This document shows positions 1 to 5,041 of a DNA stretch of 8,732 nt, one piece after another. The stretch is from Maritimibacter sp. (GTDB lineage: Bacteria; Pseudomonadota; Alphaproteobacteria; Rhodobacterales; Rhodobacteraceae). The position numbers and the translations under genes were made by a program. The notes beneath the pieces are model-generated. The model was not told the DNA's origin. It did not search any database and saw nothing but the letters and a program-made list of their open reading frames with translations. Positions within the stretch are counted from its first letter, which is position 1. Each line of letters starts with the position of its first letter. Location: positions 428 to 9,159 of the forward strand of contig JAGRMP010000155.1 in NCBI GenBank assembly GCA_020441225.1, read 5' to 3'.

Positions 1-399
1 CCAGACGAAGACCATGGCGGTGCAGGGCGCCGCGCCCAGCAGGATCAGCCCGGCGATGTATTCCGGCGCCTTGTCCGGCGCGATCATCCCGGCGAACAGG
101 TGGTTGAAGAACAGGACCGCAAGGGCCGCCATGGTGAAGGGCTTGATCAGCCAGTTCACCACCAGGGTGATGACCAGCCCCTTGGGCCGCCGCCCGACAT
201 CCTTGAGCGAGCCGAAGTCGATGGCGATCATCATCGGGTAGACCATCGCCCAGATCAGCACCGCGACGACGAGGTTGACCGAGGCGTATTCCAGCCGGGC
301 AAGGGCGGTGAACACGCCGGGGGCGAGGTTGCCGAGCGTAACCCCCGCGACGATGCACAAGGCCACCCAAAGCGACAGCCAGCGTTCGAACAGGCTCAT
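1..399 (-). CDS. acr3: ACR3-family arsenite efflux transporter, N-terminal part (cut by window edge)
   Basis: Inner-membrane permease that exports arsenite, As(OH)3, driven by the membrane potential or proton gradient. The 133 visible residues start [20 protein letters not shown] and contain about four hydrophobic segments: roughly residues 7-23, 40-60, 74-98 and 112-131. The fourth ends in [12 protein letters not shown], the hallmark Acr3 motif, with Cys126 matching the conserved membrane cysteine needed for As(III) transport in studied Acr3 proteins. The family is usually about 350 residues, so close to two thirds lies beyond position 1. The ATG (399-397) overlaps the TGA of arsR (398-396), and AAAGGA lies 6 bases upstream of it inside the arsR end, so translation is probably coupled to arsR. 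Expression should be controlled by ArsR at the operator near 753. It is Acr3 rather than the unrelated ArsB, judged by the [12 protein letters not shown] motif. Confidence 0.93.
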   Translation of the reverse strand, partial: MSLFERWLSLWVALCIVAGVTLGNLAPGVFTALARLEYASVNLVVAVLIWAMVYPMMIAIDFGSLKDVGRRPKGLVITLVVNWLIKPFTMAALAVLFFNHLFAGMIAPDKAPEYIAGLILLGAAPCTAMVFVW

Positions 400-713
400 G
401 ACGTTTCCTTTGCCTGGGGTTGCCAGCAGCCGTCGCCCGCCGGGGGGACCAGCCCGGCGATGAAGGCGGTGAGGGGGGCGAGCGCCTCCGGGGCAAGGGC
501 GTAACAGATGCGCGGACCGGAGATTTCGCCGGTGATCGCGCCCGCTTCCTTGAGGATGCGCAGGTGCTCAGAAACCGTGGATTGCGCGAGCCCGACCGCC
601 TCGACGATGTCGCCGCCGATGCAGCCCGGCGTGGTGTTGAGCAGGGTCAGGATCCGCACCCGGGCCGGGTGGGCCAGCGCCTTGGCGAGGGCGGCGATCT
701 GGTCTTCGTGCAT
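396..713 (-). CDS. arsR: ArsR/SmtB-family repressor of the arsenic operon
   Basis: Winged-helix dimeric repressor expected to release its operator when it binds As(III) or Sb(III). With the ATG at 713 it has 105 residues, usual for the family. [18 protein letters not shown] forms the first helices, and [20 protein letters not shown] (about residues 34-53) is the helix-turn-helix; [16 protein letters not shown] is the wing. Cysteines are at 31, 70 and 96. The classical ELCVCDL thiolate motif is absent, so arsenic must be bound by a different cysteine arrangement, as in other non-classical ArsR types. An in-frame TTG at 737 would add eight residues. I prefer 713 because AGGA sits 8 bases upstream and because the TTG lies against the operator and would probably precede the transcript start. 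Function is supported by the overlapping acr3 gene downstream. Confidence 0.93.
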   Translation of the reverse strand: MHEDQIAALAKALAHPARVRILTLLNTTPGCIGGDIVEAVGLAQSTVSEHLRILKEAGAITGEISGPRICYALAPEALAPLTAFIAGLVPPAGDGCWQPQAKETS

Positions 714-742
714 CCGGGCCGTCCTGTGCGGTTCCAACTGTT

Positions 743-763
743 TCGTCTATCGTCGATAGACGA
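743..763. promoter_or_regulatory. Probable ArsR operator, perfect palindrome
   Basis: TCGTCTATCG (743-752) and CGATAGACGA (754-763) are perfect reverse complements around a single T at 753. The palindrome lies 30 bases upstream of the arsR ATG, where an autoregulatory ArsR site is expected. On the minus strand a -35-like TTGATC (767-762) overlaps its edge, and a poor -10-like GAAACA (744-739) lies 17 bases further on. Bound repressor would therefore occupy the promoter spacer. The palindrome is seen directly; binding by ArsR is inferred from position and symmetry. Confidence 0.75.
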
Positions 764-876
764 TCAATCGGGCACTCGCAAGGGCACGCAAGGCCAGGAC
801 GCGGGAAGGGCGGTTTTTCCGCGTCCGCCACGGCGCCGGGGCGTGACGTTGCGTCAGATCTGCCGCTGGAAACGGA

Positions 877-900
877 AAACGCGCCCCGGGGGGCGCGTTT
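877..900 (-). terminator. Rho-independent terminator of the small conserved gene
   Basis: AAACGCGCCCC (877-887) and GGGGCGCGTTT (890-900) form a perfect 11-bp stem around two bases. In practice the loop will open to four or more. Read on the minus strand, the stem is followed by TTTTCC, a short U tract. It lies 30 bases after the stop of the minus-strand gene at 931-1254 and about 110 bases before the arsR operator, so it should end that transcript and insulate arsR. Confidence 0.75.
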
Positions 901-930
901 CCAGACATCCGCCGCAGCGGGTGACGCGGG

Positions 931-1254
931 TCAGGCGGCTTCGGCAGCCGCTTCCGCGGCGTGACGACGTTCGCTCTCTTCGCGCGACAGCGCAACCGAG
1001 GTGCGCACACCTTTACCCACGAAGTCCATGAGCCCGGTCACAACCCGTTCGTTGGGGTCGATCCCGGCGCAGCTCAGCACTTCGCGGCCGTCACGAGACC
1101 GCGCCCAACGAGCAATCTGCTCGGGCCCGTTCCCGTATTTCTTGTCATCGGCAATCGCGTCGTCCAGCGCGGCAAGCACCACGGCGGCAAACAGTTTGCG
1201 TGCGCGATTGCCCTGTTCGTTGTTGAACGCGGTTCCGTCCACAGTATCCAGCAT
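931..1254 (-). CDS. Small conserved Rhodobacterales protein, probably DUF6280 family
   Basis: A 107-residue protein with no signal peptide or membrane segment. The core, about residues 5-95, runs from DGTAFNNEQGNRARKLFAAV through DDKKYGNGPEQIARW and GREVLSCAGIDPNERVV to KGVRTSVALSREESERR. I recognise this as a highly conserved short protein of Rhodobacterales, which I believe is DUF6280; the function is unknown. It looks mainly helical and has a charged, alanine-rich tail. The ATG at 1254 is chosen because AGGA lies 6 bases before it. An open extension to 1422 adds 56 residues with no conserved look and enters the efp promoter region. It is a single-gene unit, divergent from efp and ended by the hairpin at 877-900. 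I cannot name a biochemical role. Confidence 0.85.
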   Translation of the reverse strand: MLDTVDGTAFNNEQGNRARKLFAAVVLAALDDAIADDKKYGNGPEQIARWARSRDGREVLSCAGIDPNERVVTGLMDFVGKGVRTSVALSREESERRHAAEAAAEAA

Positions 1255-1401
1255 TCGGCGTCCTTTGTTCTTCTTGCTCTTGCGCTTCAGGGCGTACCGG
1301 CCAATATGGCCTTTCGCCGACGATTCGGTATCCCCCTTGACGCATACCACCCATGACACGAGCGCATATCTTCGCGCGAGACGCGACAATATATGGGTCG
1401 C

Positions 1402-1430
1402 TTGCCAGGGGTAGAACTCCAAGATATAGG
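1402..1430 (+). promoter_or_regulatory. Sigma-70-type promoter of efp
   Basis: TTGCCA (1402-1407) matches five of six bases of the -35 consensus. It is followed after exactly 17 bases by TATAGG (1425-1430), which has the TATA core of the -10. Transcription would begin near 1437, giving a leader of about 36 bases before the efp ATG. No other plus-strand pair in this spacer fits as well. The call rests on sequence match and position only. Confidence 0.6.
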
Positions 1431-1472
1431 GTGCGTCAAATCCACGTCAACCTTTCGCCACAGTTTTGCCAC

Positions 1473-2036
1473 ATGCCCAAAATCAACGGAAACGAAATCA
1501 GACCCGGCAATGTGCTGGATCACAACGGAGGCCTCTGGGGCGCCGTAAAAGTCGACCACGTCAAGCCCGGCAAGGGCGGTGCGTTTGCACAGGTGGAACT
1601 GCGCAACCTGCGGAATGGTTCCAAGCTGAATGAACGTTTTCGCTCCGCCGACAAGGTCGAGCGCGTCCGCCTCGAACAGAAGGACATGCAGTTCCTCTAC
1701 GAGAGCGACGGGATGCTGGTGTTCATGGACACCGAGACCTTCGACCAGGTCGAGCTTTCGGCCGAGATCCTCGGCGACCGCCGGCCGTTCCTGCAGGACG
1801 GCATGACCATCCTCGTCGAATTCTACGAGCACGAGGCGCTGAACGCGACCCTGCCGCAGAAAGTGACCTGCACCGTGGTCGAGACCGAGCCGGTGGTGAA
1901 GGGCCAGACCGCGGCCAACTCGTTCAAGCCGGCGATCCTCGACAACGGCGTCAAGGTCATGGTGCCGCCCTTCGTCGGTCCCGACGAGGCGATCATCGTC
2001 AACACCGAGACGATGGAATATTCCGAACGCGCCTGA
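1473..2036 (+). CDS. efp: Translation elongation factor P
   Basis: EF-P binds ribosomes stalled on consecutive prolines between the P and E sites and promotes peptide-bond formation. The 187 residues match the usual 185-190. An N-terminal KOW-like domain covers about 1-62, a first OB domain about 65-125, and a C-terminal OB domain about 128-187. The C-terminal family signature is visible ([17 protein letters not shown], then a TMEY ending). The loop that reaches the peptidyl-transferase centre reads [10 protein letters not shown] with Lys34 at its tip. That is the residue beta-lysylated by EpmA in E. coli; the lysine-tip type is clear, but no modification gene lies in this window. The start gives the canonical [15 protein letters not shown]-terminus. 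There is no Shine-Dalgarno sequence before it: the leader is C/A-rich. An open extension to 1353 is rejected because it is unlike the family. Confidence 0.97.
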   Translation: MPKINGNEIRPGNVLDHNGGLWGAVKVDHVKPGKGGAFAQVELRNLRNGSKLNERFRSADKVERVRLEQKDMQFLYESDGMLVFMDTETFDQVELSAEILGDRRPFLQDGMTILVEFYEHEALNATLPQKVTCTVVETEPVVKGQTAANSFKPAILDNGVKVMVPPFVGPDEAIIVNTETMEYSERA

Positions 2037-2593
2037 ATGCCCGGCGCGGCTGTGCCGCGTGGGTCGGGGCCGCAACGGTTCCGGGCCCGCCGGGATGGCA
2101 GGACGGACCGGGTCCCGCTGGAGCGCGAGGCCGGCCGCCTGTGCGGCCGGCCCGGCTGTCTGACGGACCGCAATTTTCACAGAAGAGCGGCCCTGCGTGC
2201 GGACGGACGGGTCTGCAGAGGCATCGGCACCGACGGTGCGGGGGGCGACCCTGGTATCGCCACCACCGCTCTTGCCGTCACAGCGCCGGTGCACAGCGCG
2301 GGGGGAACGCGCCTCTGCATCGGGGCACCCGGGGGAGGGGCGGTACAGCGCGAGGGATGACGCTTTCCGTGCCTCCGTGGCCCATTGTGTCCGTTTCCGG
2401 TCCATAGTCACAGGGTGGCCTGAATCCCGCCGACAATACGGCGTGTCGGTGTCCTTCCCGTGGCGCCCGATCACTTTGGCGGGATTTTGCCGGTATTCCG
2501 CCACCGGATCGTGCCTGTGAGGCCCGAAGTCAGGCGGATTTCCGCGCAGGGCGGATGAGTTGACGCCGCGCGCCAGGCGACCGACCCGGGCCG
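2037..2593. other. Gene-free spacer between efp and the fructosamine kinase gene
   Basis: No reading frame here has both a ribosome-binding site and a protein-like sequence. The longest frames, including one whose ATG follows the efp stop immediately, are rich in Arg, Gly, Pro and Ala, as expected from chance translation of GC-rich DNA. The efp-side and kinase-side genes converge here, so the region should hold two transcript ends. Visible structure is a 10-bp GC hairpin at 2129-2152 and an inverted pair AATCCCGCC (2423-2431) / GGCGGGATT (2478-2486). The length is unusual for an otherwise tightly packed window. A small RNA or decayed gene is possible, but I cannot support either. Confidence 0.5.
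2129..2152 (+). terminator. GC hairpin downstream of efp, possible terminator
   Basis: A ten-base stem is visible: GGCCGGCCGC (2129-2138) pairs with GCGGCCGGCC (2143-2152) around CTGT. It starts 92 bases after the efp stop, with nothing coding between. No T run follows, so if it ends transcription it does so as a hairpin without a U tract, or only by stabilising the 3' end. Confidence 0.35.
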
Positions 2594-3397
2594 CTAGACG
2601 CCCGCGCCGGTGAGGAAACGGTCGACCATCGGGGCATATCCGGCCCCGAACAGCCGCAGGTGGACGAGCGCGGGAAACAGGGAATAGACCGCCCGGCGCT
2701 CTTCCCATCCCGGCGCGAGTGCGCCGTAGCCCGCCTGGAATCCGGGGCCCGGGCCGCCGAAGAGATGCAGCATGGCAAGGTCGACCTCGCCGTCGCCGTA
2801 ATAACAGGCCGGGTCGATCAGATAGAGCGCGTCGCTTGTCGCGATGAGGTTGCCGGTCCAGAGATCGCCGTGCAGCAGGCCCGGGGCAGGGGCCGCGGGC
2901 AGGAGCGCACCGAGCCGGTCCGCCAGCCGCTCCACCCGCTGGGCCAGGCCCGGGTCCAGCGCCGAGACAAAGGGCAGGAGCCGCCGTTCGGCCCAGAACC
3001 GGGGCCAGTCGTCCATGGGTGCGTTGTAAATGGTCACCGGACCGAAGGCGTAATCCTCGGTCCAACCGTAACCCGGCCCGGTCGTTTGGTGCAGCCGCGC
3101 GAGGTCTTCGCCGAACCGTGCCCAGTGCTTGGGACCGGGGCGGACCTCGTCGAGCGCTTCGAGGAGCAGCACCTCGCCGCTGTGTCCGACGACGCGGGGG
3201 GCGTGGACACCGGCCTCGGCGAGCGCCGCCAGCATCCGCGCTTCCCGGTCGACCAACGGCCCCAGCTTCGCCACCAGATCGGGGCCTTCAGCGAAGCCCA
3301 GCCGCTTCACCTCGGACAGATCCCCGCCATGCAGCGGCGTGACCTCGACCGGGGCGGCGCCGGTGAGCGCGCGGCAGGCCTCGCGCAGCGCCTCCAC
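2594..3397 (-). CDS. Fructosamine/ketosamine-3-kinase family protein
   Basis: Cytosolic ATP-dependent kinase family that phosphorylates the C3 hydroxyl of sugar adducts on protein or small amines, so that the adduct breaks down and the amine is freed. The 267 residues carry the aminoglycoside-phosphotransferase fold. LVAKLG holds the likely ATP-binding lysine (Lys44). LLHGDLWTGN (174-183) is the catalytic loop with Asp178 and Asn183, and LIDPACYYGDGEVDLAM (193-209) gives the metal-binding Asp195 and the family-typical YYG.REVDLAM-like stretch. GYGWTEDY and WPRFWAERRLLPF are further family landmarks. Start codon is GTG (3397-3395), placed immediately after the TAG of ygfZ (3400-3398), with GAGG 5 bases upstream, so the two are almost certainly co-translated. 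The exact substrate cannot be read from the sequence; other small-molecule kinases of this fold are less likely. Confidence 0.9.
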   Translation of the reverse strand: MEALREACRALTGAAPVEVTPLHGGDLSEVKRLGFAEGPDLVAKLGPLVDREARMLAALAEAGVHAPRVVGHSGEVLLLEALDEVRPGPKHWARFGEDLARLHQTTGPGYGWTEDYAFGPVTIYNAPMDDWPRFWAERRLLPFVSALDPGLAQRVERLADRLGALLPAAPAPGLLHGDLWTGNLIATSDALYLIDPACYYGDGEVDLAMLHLFGGPGPGFQAGYGALAPGWEERRAVYSLFPALVHLRLFGAGYAPMVDRFLTGAGV

Positions 3398-4153
3398 CTA
3401 GGCCTCGCGCAGCACCCGGGTCTCGCCCGCCATGAGCGGCCCGTTGGCCCGGTCGAAGCGCAGATAAGCGATCGCCCGGTCGCCGGCCACGGTGGTGAGC
3501 GTGCCCACCTCCTTGCCGTCCTCGGTGGTCACCGCCGTTCCGTCCGCCGGCGAGGGCCCGTCGAGCGCCACGCTCTCGTAGCCCTTGCGCAGCTCGGTCT
3601 TGTGCTTCATCCGGGCGGTGACCTCCTGGCCGACATAGCAGCCCTTGCGGAAGTCGACCCCGTGCAGCCGCTCGAACCCGGCTTCGAGGATGTAGCTGTC
3701 GGGGGTCAGTTCCCGCCCGGTCTCGGGGATCGCGTGTGACACACGGATCGCGTCCCAGTCGATTTCGGGCGGCGTGCCCGGGGTTTCGGAATAGAGCCGC
3801 CAGCCGAGCGCCGGGTGCCGCGGGTCCATGAACGCGCCCGCAGGTGGCGGCGTATCGATGCCACGAATCGCGTAAAGATCCGTCTCTTCCAGCGCTACAT
3901 CCGCCCTCAACTTGTACATATTCAACCTTTTAACCAATCCCGGCCCCAAATCCCCGGCGACATCCAACAGGATGGACTCGCCGTCGGGCACGAGGAAGAA
4001 ATCGGCGATGTACTTGCCCTGCGGGGTCAGCAGCGCAGAATAGGTGATCGCCCTGAGCTCGCGCACATTGTTGGTCACCAGCCCCTGCAGGAAGTGTTCG
4101 CGGTCGGCCCCGGTGATCCGGTAGATCTTGCGGCCCGCATCTGTCTCGCCCAT
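3398..4153 (-). CDS. ygfZ: YgfZ/CAF17-type folate-binding Fe-S cluster maturation protein
   Basis: A relative of GcvT (glycine cleavage T protein) that needs tetrahydrofolate to help build or repair Fe-S clusters in certain enzymes, for example the MiaB type. The diagnostic motif KGCYVGQE is at residues 170-177, with the key cysteine Cys172. The N-terminal half shows the GcvT-like pattern: ITGADREHFLQGLVTNNV (13-30), then ALLTPQGKYIADFFLV (40-55). A C-terminal barrel domain covers about 185-251. Its 251 residues are shorter than E. coli YgfZ (326) but in line with alphaproteobacterial versions. The ATG at 4153 has AGGAG 8 bases upstream. It is the first gene of a two-gene unit with the fructosamine kinase, whose GTG follows its stop directly. 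It is not GcvT itself, which is much longer and lacks the KGCY.GQE motif. A short stretch around 3890-3950 is less GC-rich than its surroundings. Confidence 0.93.
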   Translation of the reverse strand: MGETDAGRKIYRITGADREHFLQGLVTNNVRELRAITYSALLTPQGKYIADFFLVPDGESILLDVAGDLGPGLVKRLNMYKLRADVALEETDLYAIRGIDTPPPAGAFMDPRHPALGWRLYSETPGTPPEIDWDAIRVSHAIPETGRELTPDSYILEAGFERLHGVDFRKGCYVGQEVTARMKHKTELRKGYESVALDGPSPADGTAVTTEDGKEVGTLTTVAGDRAIAYLRFDRANGPLMAGETRVLREA

Positions 4154-4178
4154 GGTGGTCTCTCCTGTCCGTCCCCCG

Positions 4179-4186
4179 CTATATAG
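4179..4186. promoter_or_regulatory. Possible shared -10 element of the divergent ygfZ and glycosyltransferase promoters
   Basis: CTATATAG is an 8-bp palindrome in the middle of the 50-base spacer between two divergent starts (4153 and 4204). TATATA (4180-4185) could serve as a -10 in both directions. For the minus strand a weak -35 (TTCATT, 4208-4203) lies 17 bases away; for the plus strand I find no good -35. Predicted leaders would be only about 12-20 bases. Position and AT content in GC-rich DNA support a promoter; the details are inference. Confidence 0.4.
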
Positions 4187-4203
4187 GCCCCGAGAGAGGG
4201 GGA

Positions 4204-4884
4204 ATGAAGATGCGCGCGCCGGTCTCCGTGGTGATCCCGACCCTGAACGCCGAGGCTGAGCTCGGTCCCTGCCTCGCTGCGCTCACGCCCGGGCTCGAAG
4301 CCGGTCTGATCCGCGAGCTGGTGATCTCGGACGGCGGCTCGACCGACGCGACCCGCACCGTGGCCGAGGCGGCGGGCGCCATCTGGGTCGAGGGCCCCCC
4401 CGGCCGCGGCGGGCAACTGGCCCGCGGCGTCGCCCATAGCGGCGGCCCGTGGCTGCTCGTCCTGCATGCCGATACCACGCTCTCGCCGGACTGGCCCGCC
4501 GCCGTGCTCGAGGGCCTCCACGCCGGTGCGCCGGGCTACTTCCGCCTGCGGTTCCGCGCGCGCGGTCCGGCCGCGGCCTGGGTCGCGGGCTGGGCCAATC
4601 TGCGCGCCCGGGCCTTCGGGCTGCCCTTCGGCGACCAGGGCCTGCTCGTCTCCCGCGCCGACTACGACGCGGCGGGCGGCTACCCGGACATCCCGCTGAT
4701 GGAGGACATGGCCCTCATCCGCGCCCTGCCGCGCCCCCACCCGCTCGCCGCAACCGCCGAGACCGGTGCCGAGCGCTACCGCGCGAACGGCTGGCTCCGA
4801 CAAGGCGCGGGCAATCTCTGGCGCCAGGCGCGGTTCCTCGCCGGCGCCGATCCCGAGCGGCTCGCTCGCGGCTACCGCCGCTAG
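4204..4884 (+). CDS. GT2 glycosyltransferase, TIGR04283 type
   Basis: A small GT-A-fold glycosyltransferase of family 2 with 226 residues, the usual length for TIGR04283. VSVVIPTLNAEAEL (7-20) begins the nucleotide-binding fold and ISDGGSTDAT (41-50) is the typical UDP-sugar contact loop. GRGGQLARG (67-75) is characteristic of this subfamily. HAD (88-90) is the DXD-like metal-binding site, PFGDQG (141-146) follows, and LMEDM (165-169) holds the probable catalytic acidic residues. No membrane helix or signal is present, so it is cytosolic or peripheral. The ATG at 4204 follows a purine-rich GAGAGGGGGA; a second ATG at 4210 is also possible. Databases name this family 'arsenosugar biosynthesis glycosyltransferase' or 'rSAM/selenodomain-associated transferase 2'. 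None of the usual partners, such as the companion TIGR04282 transferase or a radical SAM gene, is here, so the substrate is unknown. Confidence 0.88.
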   Translation: MKMRAPVSVVIPTLNAEAELGPCLAALTPGLEAGLIRELVISDGGSTDATRTVAEAAGAIWVEGPPGRGGQLARGVAHSGGPWLLVLHADTTLSPDWPAAVLEGLHAGAPGYFRLRFRARGPAAAWVAGWANLRARAFGLPFGDQGLLVSRADYDAAGGYPDIPLMEDMALIRALPRPHPLAATAETGAERYRANGWLRQGAGNLWRQARFLAGADPERLARGYRR

Positions 4885-4888
4885 ATCT

Positions 4889-4945
4889 CGCCCCCTTTTT
4901 CTTGGCCGAAATACTCCGGGGGGCGCGGGGGGGCAGCGCCCCCCG
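4889..4945. repeat. Structured intergenic element with CTTGGCCGAAATACTCC core
   Basis: CGCCCCC (4889-4895) can pair with GGGGGCG (4919-4925), displaying a 23-base loop that contains TTTTT and CTTGGCCGAAATACTCC. The G run continues to 4933, and GGGGGGC (4928-4934) can pair with GCCCCCC (4938-4944) around AGC. This looks to me like a recurrent intergenic element of Rhodobacteraceae genomes, usually seen as a TTCTTGGCC...AATACTCC core flanked by C and G runs. That is recognition from memory, and only one copy is in this window. It starts 5 bases after the glycosyltransferase stop, so it may form the 3' end of that transcript. Confidence 0.55.
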
Positions 4946-4980
4946 ACCTGCCCGCCTGCCGGGCGCGGGCGTTCGCCCGA

Positions 4981-5009
4981 TTGACCTCGCCCGCCTCCCG
5001 CCCTACCGC
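4981..5009 (+). promoter_or_regulatory. Possible promoter of the class V aminotransferase gene
   Basis: TTGACC (4981-4986) matches five of six -35 bases. Seventeen bases later stands TACCGC (5004-5009), a poor -10. Transcription would start about 25 bases before the ATG at 5042. The good -35 at the right distance is the main support; a weak -10 may indicate dependence on an activator. Confidence 0.35.
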
Positions 5010-5041
5010 TTTCGGGTCGAACACAAACCCCGAGTCTCCCC

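Noticed and set aside
714..737. TTG start of arsR at 737
   Set aside because: It lies 5 bases from the operator and probably upstream of the transcript start; the ATG at 713 has its own AGGA and gives the usual family length.
1255..1422. 56-residue N-terminal extension of the small conserved protein
   Set aside because: Not protein-like, overlaps the efp promoter, and the ATG at 1254 has AGGA at ideal spacing.
2037..2360. A 107-codon frame starting right after the efp stop
   Set aside because: No ribosome-binding site beyond efp itself, composition of random GC-rich translation, and it would read through the GC hairpin at 2129-2152.
1287..3065. A 592-codon open frame on the minus strand
   Set aside because: It runs antisense to efp and in another frame of the fructosamine kinase gene; its translation has no family pattern and reflects GC-rich DNA lacking stop codons.
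2660..3739. A 359-codon open frame on the plus strand
   Set aside because: Antisense to the fructosamine kinase and ygfZ genes, both of which have clear catalytic or family motifs.
4961..4980. Short hairpin CGGGCG-TT-CGCCCG (4966-4979) as a terminator of the glycosyltransferase gene
   Set aside because: The stem is short, no T run follows, and it sits next to the -35-like TTGACC of the next gene.
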